Origin: Caldifarciminota bacterium
Lineage (GTDB): Bacteria > Hydrothermota > Tepidihabitantia > SM23-42
NCBI GenBank assembly: GCA_023128195.1
Contig: JAGMEL010000178.1
Coordinates: 1 to 10,493, forward strand
Length of the DNA: 10,493 nt
Reading direction: 5' to 3'
How positions within the stretch are numbered: the first letter of the stretch is position 1; every line of letters begins with the position of its first letter. Both the position numbers and the translations under genes were made by a program. Below the pieces are notes generated by a model, which saw nothing but the letters and a program-made list of their open reading frames with translations, was not told where the DNA came from and made no database searches. Of the stretch, positions 5,965-10,493 are shown piece by piece.

Positions 5965-5992
5965 ATTTTATACCATATATGGCAGATGTCAA
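5965..5992 (-). promoter_or_regulatory. sigma-70-type promoter for the propeller gene
   Basis: TTGACA (5987-5992) and TAAAAT (5965-5970) on the minus strand, spaced by 16 bp. The spacer contains the palindrome CCATATATGG (5973-5982), which could be an operator. The start codon is 32 bases downstream of the -10. Confidence 0.7.
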
Positions 5993-6015
5993 GCATAAAT
6001 TTGCCATTGGTTATC

Positions 6016-6024
6016 TGGTATAAT
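6016..6024 (+). promoter_or_regulatory. extended -10 promoter for the XRE gene
   Basis: TGGTATAAT matches the extended -10 pattern (TGn-TATAAT) exactly, about 25 bases before the chosen ATG. No good -35 is seen. The predicted leader is under 20 bases and has no Shine-Dalgarno. Confidence 0.6.
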
Positions 6025-6048
6025 GGAATATTGCAATTATACTTAACT

Positions 6049-6372
6049 ATGAAAAAGATGACAATTGTCGATAAAGTTGCTAAAAGAATTAAGGAATTAA
6101 GAAAGATGAAGCATTTATCTCAGGAACTGCTCGCTGAAAAAGCAGATTTGCACCCAAGCCTAATTGGCAAAATGGAAAGGGCTGAGATAAATCCGACGAT
6201 AGCCTCTTTAGAAAAAATCTCTAAGGCTTTTAATATTTCGCTGTCAGAATTCTTTGCATTTCCAGGGGAAAAGGAAATTAGTGATGTTGATGTTCAAATC
6301 CTGGATAAAGCAGTTGATATTTTAGAACAAGCTTTAGAGCAGGCGAGAAGAATAAAAAAGAAATTTAGATAA
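6049..6372 (+). CDS. XRE-family helix-turn-helix regulator (107 aa)
   Basis: Residues about 10-69 form a Cro/C1-type domain: IKELRKMKHLSQELLAEKA, then the recognition turn with HPSLIGKMERAEINPTIASL, then LEKISKAFNISLSEFF. The C-terminal 35 residues are a charged helix (ILDKAVDILEQALEQARRIKKK), probably for dimerisation. I chose the ATG at 6049 because the promoter -10 ends at 6024; an earlier in-frame ATG at 5986 lies upstream of that promoter. The start has no ribosome site, which fits a very short leader. It is divergent from the propeller gene and convergent with the 111-aa gene. The sequence CAATTATACTTAA in its leader recurs upstream of the 111-aa gene, suggesting it controls itself and that gene. 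Confidence 0.85.
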   Translation: MKKMTIVDKVAKRIKELRKMKHLSQELLAEKADLHPSLIGKMERAEINPTIASLEKISKAFNISLSEFFAFPGEKEISDVDVQILDKAVDILEQALEQARRIKKKFR

Positions 6373-6373
6373 A

Positions 6374-6400
6374 CGGTTAAGACGGGTTATTTAACTTTTA
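6374..6400. terminator. weak convergent terminator candidate
   Basis: GTTAA (6376-6380) and TTAAC (6391-6395) can pair between the two convergent genes, and a TTTT follows on the plus strand. The stem is short and the call is weak. Confidence 0.25.
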
Positions 6401-6406
6401 CCTTCC

Positions 6407-6742
6407 TCAACAAACAGGTTTTAATTTTGATTTTCCTCTAAACAATTTTAATTCTACAGCGTTTCTCTCAAAAAACTCAGGCATCTCCAAATCTTTAAAC
6501 TCAATCTTACCTTCTACGTAATCAACTATTCTCTGTCCTGTCTTACGAGCAAATATCCGGTATCGCCATACCCATTCCTCTAATTCTTGTTCTTTTTTGG
6601 TTAATTTAATACCACCGGCAGTATGAGTGATTTCTCTATTAGGGTCTTCAAAAGCCAAAAAACCTGCCTCTTTCAAAATACTTTCAGCCTCTTCAAATAA
6701 TTTCCCAGCTTTTTTTATTAAAAGTTCTCTATGGGTCATCAT
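6407..6742 (-). CDS. hypothetical 111-aa protein convergent with XRE gene
   Basis: No family is recognised. The N-terminal 35 residues are a charged amphipathic helix (ELLIKKAGKLFEEAESILKEAGF). A segment with THTAGGIKLTKKEQELEEWVWRYRIFARKTGQRIVDY follows, then a short EGKIEFKDLEMPEFF part and a basic tail. The protein is soluble with no signal peptide or membrane segment. AGGAGG lies six bases before the ATG; a second ATG is the next codon. It has its own near-consensus promoter (6771-6798) and shares a sequence with the XRE leader. Regulator plus small-protein layouts are typical of control pairs or toxin-antitoxin loci, but nothing in the sequence shows toxicity. Confidence 0.72.
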   Translation of the reverse strand: MMTHRELLIKKAGKLFEEAESILKEAGFLAFEDPNREITHTAGGIKLTKKEQELEEWVWRYRIFARKTGQRIVDYVEGKIEFKDLEMPEFFERNAVELKLFRGKSKLKPVC

Positions 6743-6770
6743 TTTTTCCTCCTAGATAATAATTACCTTG

Positions 6771-6798
6771 ATTATAATGGCAATTACCTATTTGTCAA
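6771..6798 (-). promoter_or_regulatory. near-consensus sigma-70 promoter for the 111-aa gene
   Basis: TTGACA (6793-6798) and TATAAT (6771-6776) on the minus strand with a 16-bp spacer. The 8-mer AATTACCT occurs on the plus strand at 6761-6768 and 6782-6789, 21 bp apart (two helical turns) and on either side of the -10, which would suit a bound repressor. Confidence 0.75.
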
Positions 6799-6934
6799 TC
6801 AGATTCAATTATACTTAAATCGCCTTTTTGTATAATTTAGAAGTGATTTCAGGTAAAAAAAGCACTTGACGGGTCGTTTTTACGGTAGTCCTGTATTTAT
6901 ACCGGTGCAGGGTAATTAATAGGTTCGATTATGA

Positions 6935-6986
6935 CTACAACGGCATACAAAAAAACCTCGCTGTATCAGGTTGTATGCCGTTGTAG
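6935..6986. repeat. 16-bp perfect inverted repeat with nested terminator-like stem
   Basis: CTACAACGGCATACAA (6935-6950) and its exact complement (6971-6986) enclose 20 bases. Inside, read on the minus strand, AACCT (6968-6972) and AGGTT (6954-6958) form a small stem followed by T5. The outer and inner stems share bases and could be alternatives. AGGTTC (6921-6926) and GAACCT (7002-7007) extend the symmetry outward. Confidence 0.7.
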
Positions 6987-7013
6987 AAGCCTATTTTCCT
7001 GGAACCTACAAGA
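6949..7013 (-). ncRNA. possible short RNA from an isolated promoter
   Basis: On the minus strand TTGATT (7042-7047) and TATAAT (7020-7025) are spaced by 16 bp and no gene lies directly downstream. A transcript starting near 7013 would reach the AACCT/AGGTT stem and T-run at 6949-6958 after about 60 nt. No known RNA family is recognised. The terminator stem is only 5 bp, so the call is weak. Confidence 0.22.
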
Positions 7014-7019
7014 TTAATC

Positions 7020-7047
7020 ATTATAGCGTACAACAACGTAAAATCAA
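7020..7047 (-). promoter_or_regulatory. candidate promoter in the gene-free region
   Basis: TTGATT (7042-7047), 16-bp spacer, TATAAT (7020-7025) on the minus strand. The -10 is perfect and the -35 matches at four positions. Confidence 0.35.
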
Positions 7048-7195
7048 TGTTTTTAGCGGTTGTGGGACGCAAAAGTACAGAGTTACAAAGGAGATTTTGT
7101 GTAAATTGCGCATTGCTCTGTTTTAAGGTCTGATCCTTTGCAACACTGGGCTGTGTGTTAACGATTGTTAAGGAATGTTGAAAGTGCTATTTTAG

Positions 7196-7219
7196 CTGTG
7201 TTAACAAGTGTTAACACAG
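7196..7219. repeat. 24-bp near-perfect palindrome
   Basis: Arms CTGTGTTAACA and TGTTAACACAG are exact complements around a 2-bp centre. A looser copy of the core (GTGTTAAC...TGTTAA) lies at about 7155-7172. Such symmetry suits a dimeric DNA-binding protein. Confidence 0.7.
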
Positions 7220-7265
7220 TGTAAAATTGGTATATTTTGCGCTATCCTACAGTGTTAAATACTGC

Positions 7266-7288
7266 CTCGACACAAAATTTGTGTCGAG
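7266..7288. repeat. 23-bp palindrome just after the 36-aa ORF
   Basis: Arms CTCGACACAAA and TTTGTGTCGAG are exact complements around one base. It comes five bases after the stop at 7293 on the minus strand, so it could form a strong 3'-end hairpin for the operon. No T-run follows, so it is not a standard terminator. Confidence 0.65.
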
Positions 7289-7292
7289 TTTG

Positions 7293-7403
7293 TCAGAACG
7301 CGAGAATAATTTTGTATTCTTGAGCTAAAATTCTACTATTTTCTATTTCTCTTTTGCATTTAACAAGGAGATAATGGTTATTTTTTGTTTTTGTTAGTTT
7401 CAT
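7293..7403 (-). CDS. possible 36-aa ORF with LLVKxKR motif
   Basis: The ORF starts MKLTKTKNNHYLLVKCKREI and ends QEYKIILAF. Its HYLLVKCKR matches the YHLLVKLKR of the 42-aa ORF on the other side of the protease gene, and the DNA there is related too (20 of 24 positions). No ribosome site precedes the ATG, and the gap to the protease gene is 94 bases. It could be a real small protein, a decayed copy of the other, or an untranslated repeat. Confidence 0.35.
   Translation of the reverse strand: MKLTKTKNNHYLLVKCKREIENSRILAQEYKIILAF
7358..7381. repeat. imperfect direct repeat, copy 1 (other copy 8306-8329)
   Basis: ATTTAACAAGGAGAT begins this copy and ATTTAACAAGAAGAT the other; 20 of 24 positions match. 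TATTTCTC occurs upstream of each, with a small indel between. The pair flanks the protease gene about 0.95 kb apart. Confidence 0.5.
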
Positions 7404-7497
7404 TTCGGGTGCTATTCATTAATATAATTCTTATATCCAATCTCACCTCTCTCGAAACTGAAGCTTATCAGCAACAAAACTAGTAATTCGGTATAAC

Positions 7498-8244
7498 TTA
7501 TACAATGTTGGCTCCTATGTTAATGAGCTGCTGTTGCACTACCTCAAGAGACTGCCCGCTGTGAGGACCCGCAACAATCCCATGAGGTGTTTGTATATTC
7601 CTATAGTGTTGCATAATCGCAAATGCTGCTACATGATCGATATTAAACACTGGGCCACCGCTCTCCCCGTGGTGCCAGCCAATGTTGAATTCATAAAACC
7701 AAGAACCATTTACATCATATTGAGCCGCAACAATCCCTTCATTCACGTGTCCTTTCAAAAAGAACTGCCCTCCTATAAACTGCCCATTATTATTGAGATT
7801 CGCCTTTGAGATTACTGGCGCTGGAAAACCATAGGTGAATACCTTTGTACAATCAGGCGAGTGGTTAAAAGTTATTGGTGCGGAAGGAATTCGCTGACCT
7901 GGCGTAGCTGGTGGACCTATCTCCAGAATAGCTACATCGCAATTTGCATCTTCAAGAGGAAATCCAATTATTGGAAAGTGAAATGCTTGAAGGCCATTAC
8001 CAGGAACCGTGAAGGCATAGAATAAATCTTGAGGATCGTGATCCTTACCGTTGTTGAGTATATGATGTGCGGTAATCAGGAAACGATCGTCGACCACGCA
8101 CCACGCGGTGCCAACAAATGCCAACTTGAACTGAACCACTGGTCGCTTTTTCTTCTTACCCTTCTTACGTTGTTCCTTGATGATCCGCATTATAGCGCAC
8201 ACAGAATCACGAACTTGAACAACGGCGTTAACCATGTTTGCCAT
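7498..8244 (-). CDS. cytoplasmic trypsin-like serine protease (248 aa)
   Basis: The catalytic triad of the chymotrypsin fold is visible: histidine in LITAHHIL (H61 aligns with TAAH; H60 is adjacent), D103 in CDVAIL, and S195 in GESGGPVF. FVGTAW (43-48) is the usual entry strand for the first barrel. The length suits one catalytic domain without PDZ or other additions. Residues 1-35 are amphipathic and then strongly basic (EQRKKGKKKKR). There is no signal peptide, so it should act inside the cell. AAGGAG lies before the ATG. It is preceded by a 42-aa ORF (gap 41 bases) in a minus-strand cluster with PIN-like and HhH-GPD-like genes. Intracellular trypsin-fold proteases occur in bacterial conflict systems as activators or effectors; that role here is inference. 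Confidence 0.87.
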   Translation of the reverse strand: MANMVNAVVQVRDSVCAIMRIIKEQRKKGKKKKRPVVQFKLAFVGTAWCVVDDRFLITAHHILNNGKDHDPQDLFYAFTVPGNGLQAFHFPIIGFPLEDANCDVAILEIGPPATPGQRIPSAPITFNHSPDCTKVFTYGFPAPVISKANLNNNGQFIGGQFFLKGHVNEGIVAAQYDVNGSWFYEFNIGWHHGESGGPVFNIDHVAAFAIMQHYRNIQTPHGIVAGPHSGQSLEVVQQQLINIGANIV

Positions 8245-8285
8245 AAGGTTTCTCCTTTTTCATTCTGCTCTTACCACCTAAGTGT

Positions 8286-8414
8286 TTATTTCTCACTCCT
8301 TTTTAATTTAACAAGAAGATGATAGCTATCACGTTTTTTTCCCACATCTTTGATGTGGTTGCAAAATTCAGTGTCCCGAGAGAGCCGAGGCGCTTTTCTT
8401 TTCATTGATTTCAT
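8286..8414 (-). CDS. small basic 42-aa protein between HhH and protease genes
   Basis: GAGGAG stands six bases before the ATG. The product starts MKSMKRKAPRLSRDTEF and ends YHLLVKLKRSEK. It has 14 lysines and arginines in 42 residues and one cysteine (C18), and no membrane segment. It fills most of the 225-bp gap between the HhH gene and the protease gene. The C-terminal YHLLVKLKR recurs as HYLLVKCKR in the ORF at 7293-7403. No family is recognised. A small basic protein beside the protease could be its substrate, activator or antitoxin-like partner, which is speculation. Confidence 0.55.
   Translation of the reverse strand: MKSMKRKAPRLSRDTEFCNHIKDVGKKRDSYHLLVKLKRSEK
8306..8329. repeat. imperfect direct repeat, copy 2
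   Basis: Partner of 7358-7381. This copy encodes the C-terminal end of the 42-aa ORF on the minus strand. Confidence 0.5.
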
Positions 8415-8469
8415 TTTTGGCTCCTCGTATTTATTGGATGCAATTTTTTTCATATTTAACAATCATAGA

Positions 8470-9393
8470 TTACAAAATTTGTCCCCACATTTCTTTCTTC
8501 AATATCTTTAAAACATTACTTAACTCATGTAAATATCGTTGTTTCTTGTCAATATGCTTTTCGATAATTAAAAGGGCTTTTTCAGTATCAGTGATGGCAC
8601 TTTCTACTCTCTCAAAATCCTCAGCTATTTGGCTACCAAATAACCATGCACCTTGATTGAAAGATAAGCATGAGACCTTTGCTTCTCGACACAAGTTCAC
8701 AATTTGTTTTTGCTTATTCCTTAGACTAAGCTTCATAATATCTGAATTGAATAGTATTTTGAGTATTTGTTCCAGCCATGTGTCAATAGGTTGTAAAAGG
8801 TGTACATCCACAATGTCACTTTCTTCTATATCATCTGCAAAATGAGCGATGTCTCTTAAATAAAAAGAAGCAATCTTATCCCCGATTCCTTTGATTGATT
8901 TTATAAAATCATATGCATTATGAGTATTTCCATTTTTTATAAGAGTTCTAACATGACCTGCAATATTTTCAATATTATTTGAAGCTAATTGGAAAATAAT
9001 TCCTTTATCGCTGTTCATAGGATTGCAATCCCCGTTTACTTTCACCTTTCCTGTTTTTTTATCCAGAAGATTGAAGCTGTCCATAGCTATTTTCCGGTAG
9101 ACGCTCCATAAATGTTTCGCTTCACTTATTGTAGGCTTGTGCCAATTTTGTGCATCCACATATTCTCGTGAAATGCACTCACAAGCAATTTGTGGATAAG
9201 CTGCAGCGGCTCCTTGACGTGCGTAAGCATATGTATCTAAGAAGACTCTTAATGCTTTATAGCCGTTGTCAAATTGTCGTATAAATTTTTCGTGATAGAC
9301 AAGTCCATTTTTGTAGACAGCAGATATTTTATCAAAGAACTGCGCAGCATTTAATTGTAATGCGTTAAAATGATTCTTGATAATATTTTTCAT
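8470..9393 (-). CDS. HhH-GPD DNA glycosylase-like protein (307 aa)
   Basis: A helix-hairpin-helix lies at residues 164-180 (IKSIKGIGDKIASFYL) and is followed by IVDVHLLQPIDTW (194-206). This is the HhH-GPD arrangement of the endonuclease III / OGG1 superfamily. K173 sits where the lyase lysine of bifunctional enzymes lies, and D196 where the catalytic aspartate lies; the spacing is 23 instead of 18 residues in EndoIII. The iron-sulphur cysteines of EndoIII are absent. The N-terminal 110 residues (with YARQGAAAAYPQIA) and the C-terminal helices are not recognised. Expected chemistry is base excision or strand nicking at a modified or damaged base. GAGG lies a few bases before the ATG. It follows the PIN-like gene by 45 bases. 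Confidence 0.72.
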   Translation of the reverse strand: MKNIIKNHFNALQLNAAQFFDKISAVYKNGLVYHEKFIRQFDNGYKALRVFLDTYAYARQGAAAAYPQIACECISREYVDAQNWHKPTISEAKHLWSVYRKIAMDSFNLLDKKTGKVKVNGDCNPMNSDKGIIFQLASNNIENIAGHVRTLIKNGNTHNAYDFIKSIKGIGDKIASFYLRDIAHFADDIEESDIVDVHLLQPIDTWLEQILKILFNSDIMKLSLRNKQKQIVNLCREAKVSCLSFNQGAWLFGSQIAEDFERVESAITDTEKALLIIEKHIDKKQRYLHELSNVLKILKKEMWGQIL

Positions 9394-9438
9394 AACGCCT
9401 CATTTTCCCTGACATTGAACCGTCAGATATTCATGGGT

Positions 9439-10311
9439 TTATATAATTTTCAATAAATCCTGTGGTTCTGATACTATTCTCTTAACGTAGATAGACTTTG
9501 TTTGCTGAACTCGTCCACAAGTGCCCTTGTCAAGCATAACTGTATCGCAATAAGGTGTATAGCTAGCGTGATATTCATCTATAAAATCATTTGCTTCTAC
9601 TTTCATACCTCCGAATTTTATTCGCTCAAGAAAATTTGCAAATTTTAAACTTGGCATAAAACTATCCGCGATTGACAAAAGTTTATCTAAGAAAGAATCA
9701 TCCTTTGATACAACATCGCCAGCTTCGTTTCTTTCAGGCATGTAATCTTTAATATGTAATTTTAATACATTATCTGGATTTTTCCAAAGAGCGGCGTCTT
9801 TATTCATCTGCGTCACAAAATCGGCATCTTTTTCCAACTGCAGTTTGAATTTATCGTAGAATTTAATTTTGATTAAGAAATCTATAATTTGTGGTATGGT
9901 ACGTGGAGTTGATAATTCATATTTGAACCCATGTATCGTTAAAACATTAGGAATTTCATTACCTATTCGCTCGTCTTGGAAGACTATAAGTAGATCTGCA
10001 AATGAATCGAAGAAAAAATTTAAATCTCCTTTGCTACCACACATTAAATAATTAACAGCATTTCGGCATTCTTCTTTAAAGATATAATATGGTTCTGGTA
10101 ACCACTTTACGATGTCTAGAGAATCAAGATAATTCGCCGTCGGGTCTTGATTACTGAGTTTCCTGCTGGAAAATTCAAATAAGTGCATTAATGACAAGAC
10201 TAAAATATACTTTTTAGATCTTAATAATTGATTTATTGCATCCCATGGCTTATTATTACAGTTATTTGCGAGGTCACGCAATCTCGAAGTATCAAGATAT
10301 AAATATTTCAT
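9439..10311 (-). CDS. PIN-like nuclease (290 aa)
   Basis: The protein starts MKYLYLDTSRLRDLA, with D7 where PIN domains carry their first metal-binding aspartate. VLSLMHLFEFSS carries E46 at the second position. The C-terminal block NDFIDEYHASYTPYCDTVMLD supplies D242, D245, D256 and D261, the usual acidic end of the site. Between lie about 190 residues of mixed helices with no known motif, so the protein is about twice the size of a VapC toxin. The expected role is metal-dependent cleavage of RNA or DNA. The start has no strong ribosome site (AAGGG lies about 12 bases away). It is the first long gene of the cluster; a VapB-type antitoxin is not seen beside it. Confidence 0.75.
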   Translation of the reverse strand: MKYLYLDTSRLRDLANNCNNKPWDAINQLLRSKKYILVLSLMHLFEFSSRKLSNQDPTANYLDSLDIVKWLPEPYYIFKEECRNAVNYLMCGSKGDLNFFFDSFADLLIVFQDERIGNEIPNVLTIHGFKYELSTPRTIPQIIDFLIKIKFYDKFKLQLEKDADFVTQMNKDAALWKNPDNVLKLHIKDYMPERNEAGDVVSKDDSFLDKLLSIADSFMPSLKFANFLERIKFGGMKVEANDFIDEYHASYTPYCDTVMLDKGTCGRVQQTKSIYVKRIVSEPQDLLKII

Positions 10312-10493
10312 TTTTAATAATAAACCCTTTTTTGATTACTAACCAATGCCCAAATTCTTTTTAATAACAATGCTGCTTGCATGATTGTGGCTATTCTTAA
10401 ATAACAGCTGCAATTTTTTCATCGGTGACCCCACAAACTCCTTCTTCTGATTTCATTCACCGGTAATCAATTTAAATAAACGATCAATTATTT
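10312..10493. other. upstream region of the PIN-like gene
   Basis: It should hold the promoter of the cluster, but I see no convincing hexamer pair. CGGTGA (10423-10428) and TCACCG (10457-10462) form an inverted repeat around 28 bases. A 27-codon ORF on the minus strand (10339-10422, MKKLQLLF...) lies within it, but its ribosome site is poorly placed. Confidence 0.4.

Larger units (their letters stand above)
6799..7292. other. gene-free region rich in inverted repeats
   Basis: I see no coding frame with protein character on either strand. It holds inverted repeats at 6853-6883 (GTAAAAA/TTTTTAC), 6935-6986 (16-bp arms), 7196-7219 (11-bp arms, 2-bp centre) and 7266-7288 (11-bp arms, 1-bp centre), plus further copies of GTTAAC/GTTAA near 7158-7172. 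It could be a regulatory, recombination or replication site, or hold small RNAs. Confidence 0.5.

Noticed and set aside
6918..6934. GGTTCGATT resembling a tRNA T-loop
   Set aside because: The flanking bases do not pair as a T-stem and no acceptor or anticodon arms are found.
6935..6986. CRISPR repeat or MITE
   Set aside because: The inverted repeat occurs once, with no regular spacing, target duplication or second copy in the window.
7254..7364. GTTAAAT and ATTTAAC as the ends of an integron attC site
   Set aside because: The two boxes are in the wrong order for an attC site, and no second pair of internal boxes is seen.
7374..7397. Plus-strand mini-ORF after AAGGAG (MVIFCFC)
   Set aside because: Seven codons with no downstream gene on that strand; the AAGGAG belongs to the repeat shared with 8306-8329.
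8342..8358. CCACATC/GATGTGG hairpin beside a T-run, as a terminator
   Set aside because: The T-run lies on the wrong side for either strand (it precedes the hairpin on plus and gives A on minus), and the hairpin lies inside the 42-aa ORF.
10339..10422. 27-aa ORF upstream of the PIN-like gene (MKKLQLLF...)
   Set aside because: The AAGGAG is about 16 bases from the ATG, and an in-frame GTG is too close to it. No motif supports a product, though an antitoxin role cannot be excluded.

Overview
The window reads as bacterial DNA, AT-rich, with purine-rich Shine-Dalgarno sites (AAAGGAGG type) before many starts. The best clue to the host is the secreted protein at 4452-5933. It has a signal peptide, seven SBBP-type propeller repeats and a C-terminal domain of the FlgD-like / type IX sorting kind. 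Proteins of this design are common in candidate phylum WOR-3 (Stahlbacteria), Cloacimonadota and other members of the wider FCB group. This is a family-level inference and not a proof of taxonomy.

Region 1 (1-4213) is a tight, one-directional (minus-strand) set of small genes that looks like part of an integrated phage, plasmid or similar element. In transcription order it holds a coiled-coil protein, an acidic protein ending in an SSB-like tip, a zinc ribbon protein, a 56-aa protein, a PD-(D/E)XK-fold protein with a damaged active site, a SymE/AbrB-like protein, a 56-aa overlapping ORF, an intact PD-(D/E)XK nuclease, an unknown 168-aa protein and an AAA+ ATPase that runs off the left edge. 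Five intrinsic terminators, all facing the direction of these genes, lie between them with little room for new promoters. At two of them a very short ORF with a strong ribosome site follows the terminator and overlaps the next gene as ATGA.

Region 2 (4214-6800) holds host-like genes: the secreted propeller protein, a divergent XRE-family regulator with an overlapping promoter region, and a convergent 111-aa unknown gene with a near-consensus promoter. A 13-bp sequence is shared between the XRE leader and the upstream side of the 111-aa gene's promoter and may be the regulator's site.

Region 3 (6800-7292) has no convincing gene. It holds several strong inverted repeats and a possible small RNA.

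Region 4 (7293-10311) is a minus-strand cluster with gaps of 41 to 94 bp: PIN-like nuclease, HhH-GPD glycosylase-like protein, a 42-aa basic protein, a trypsin-like protease without signal peptide, and a 36-aa ORF. The two small ORFs share a peptide motif and a related DNA segment on either side of the protease gene. Two putative nucleic-acid enzymes next to a cytoplasmic protease suggest a conflict or defence system that I cannot match to a named one. This is the best candidate for a new system here.
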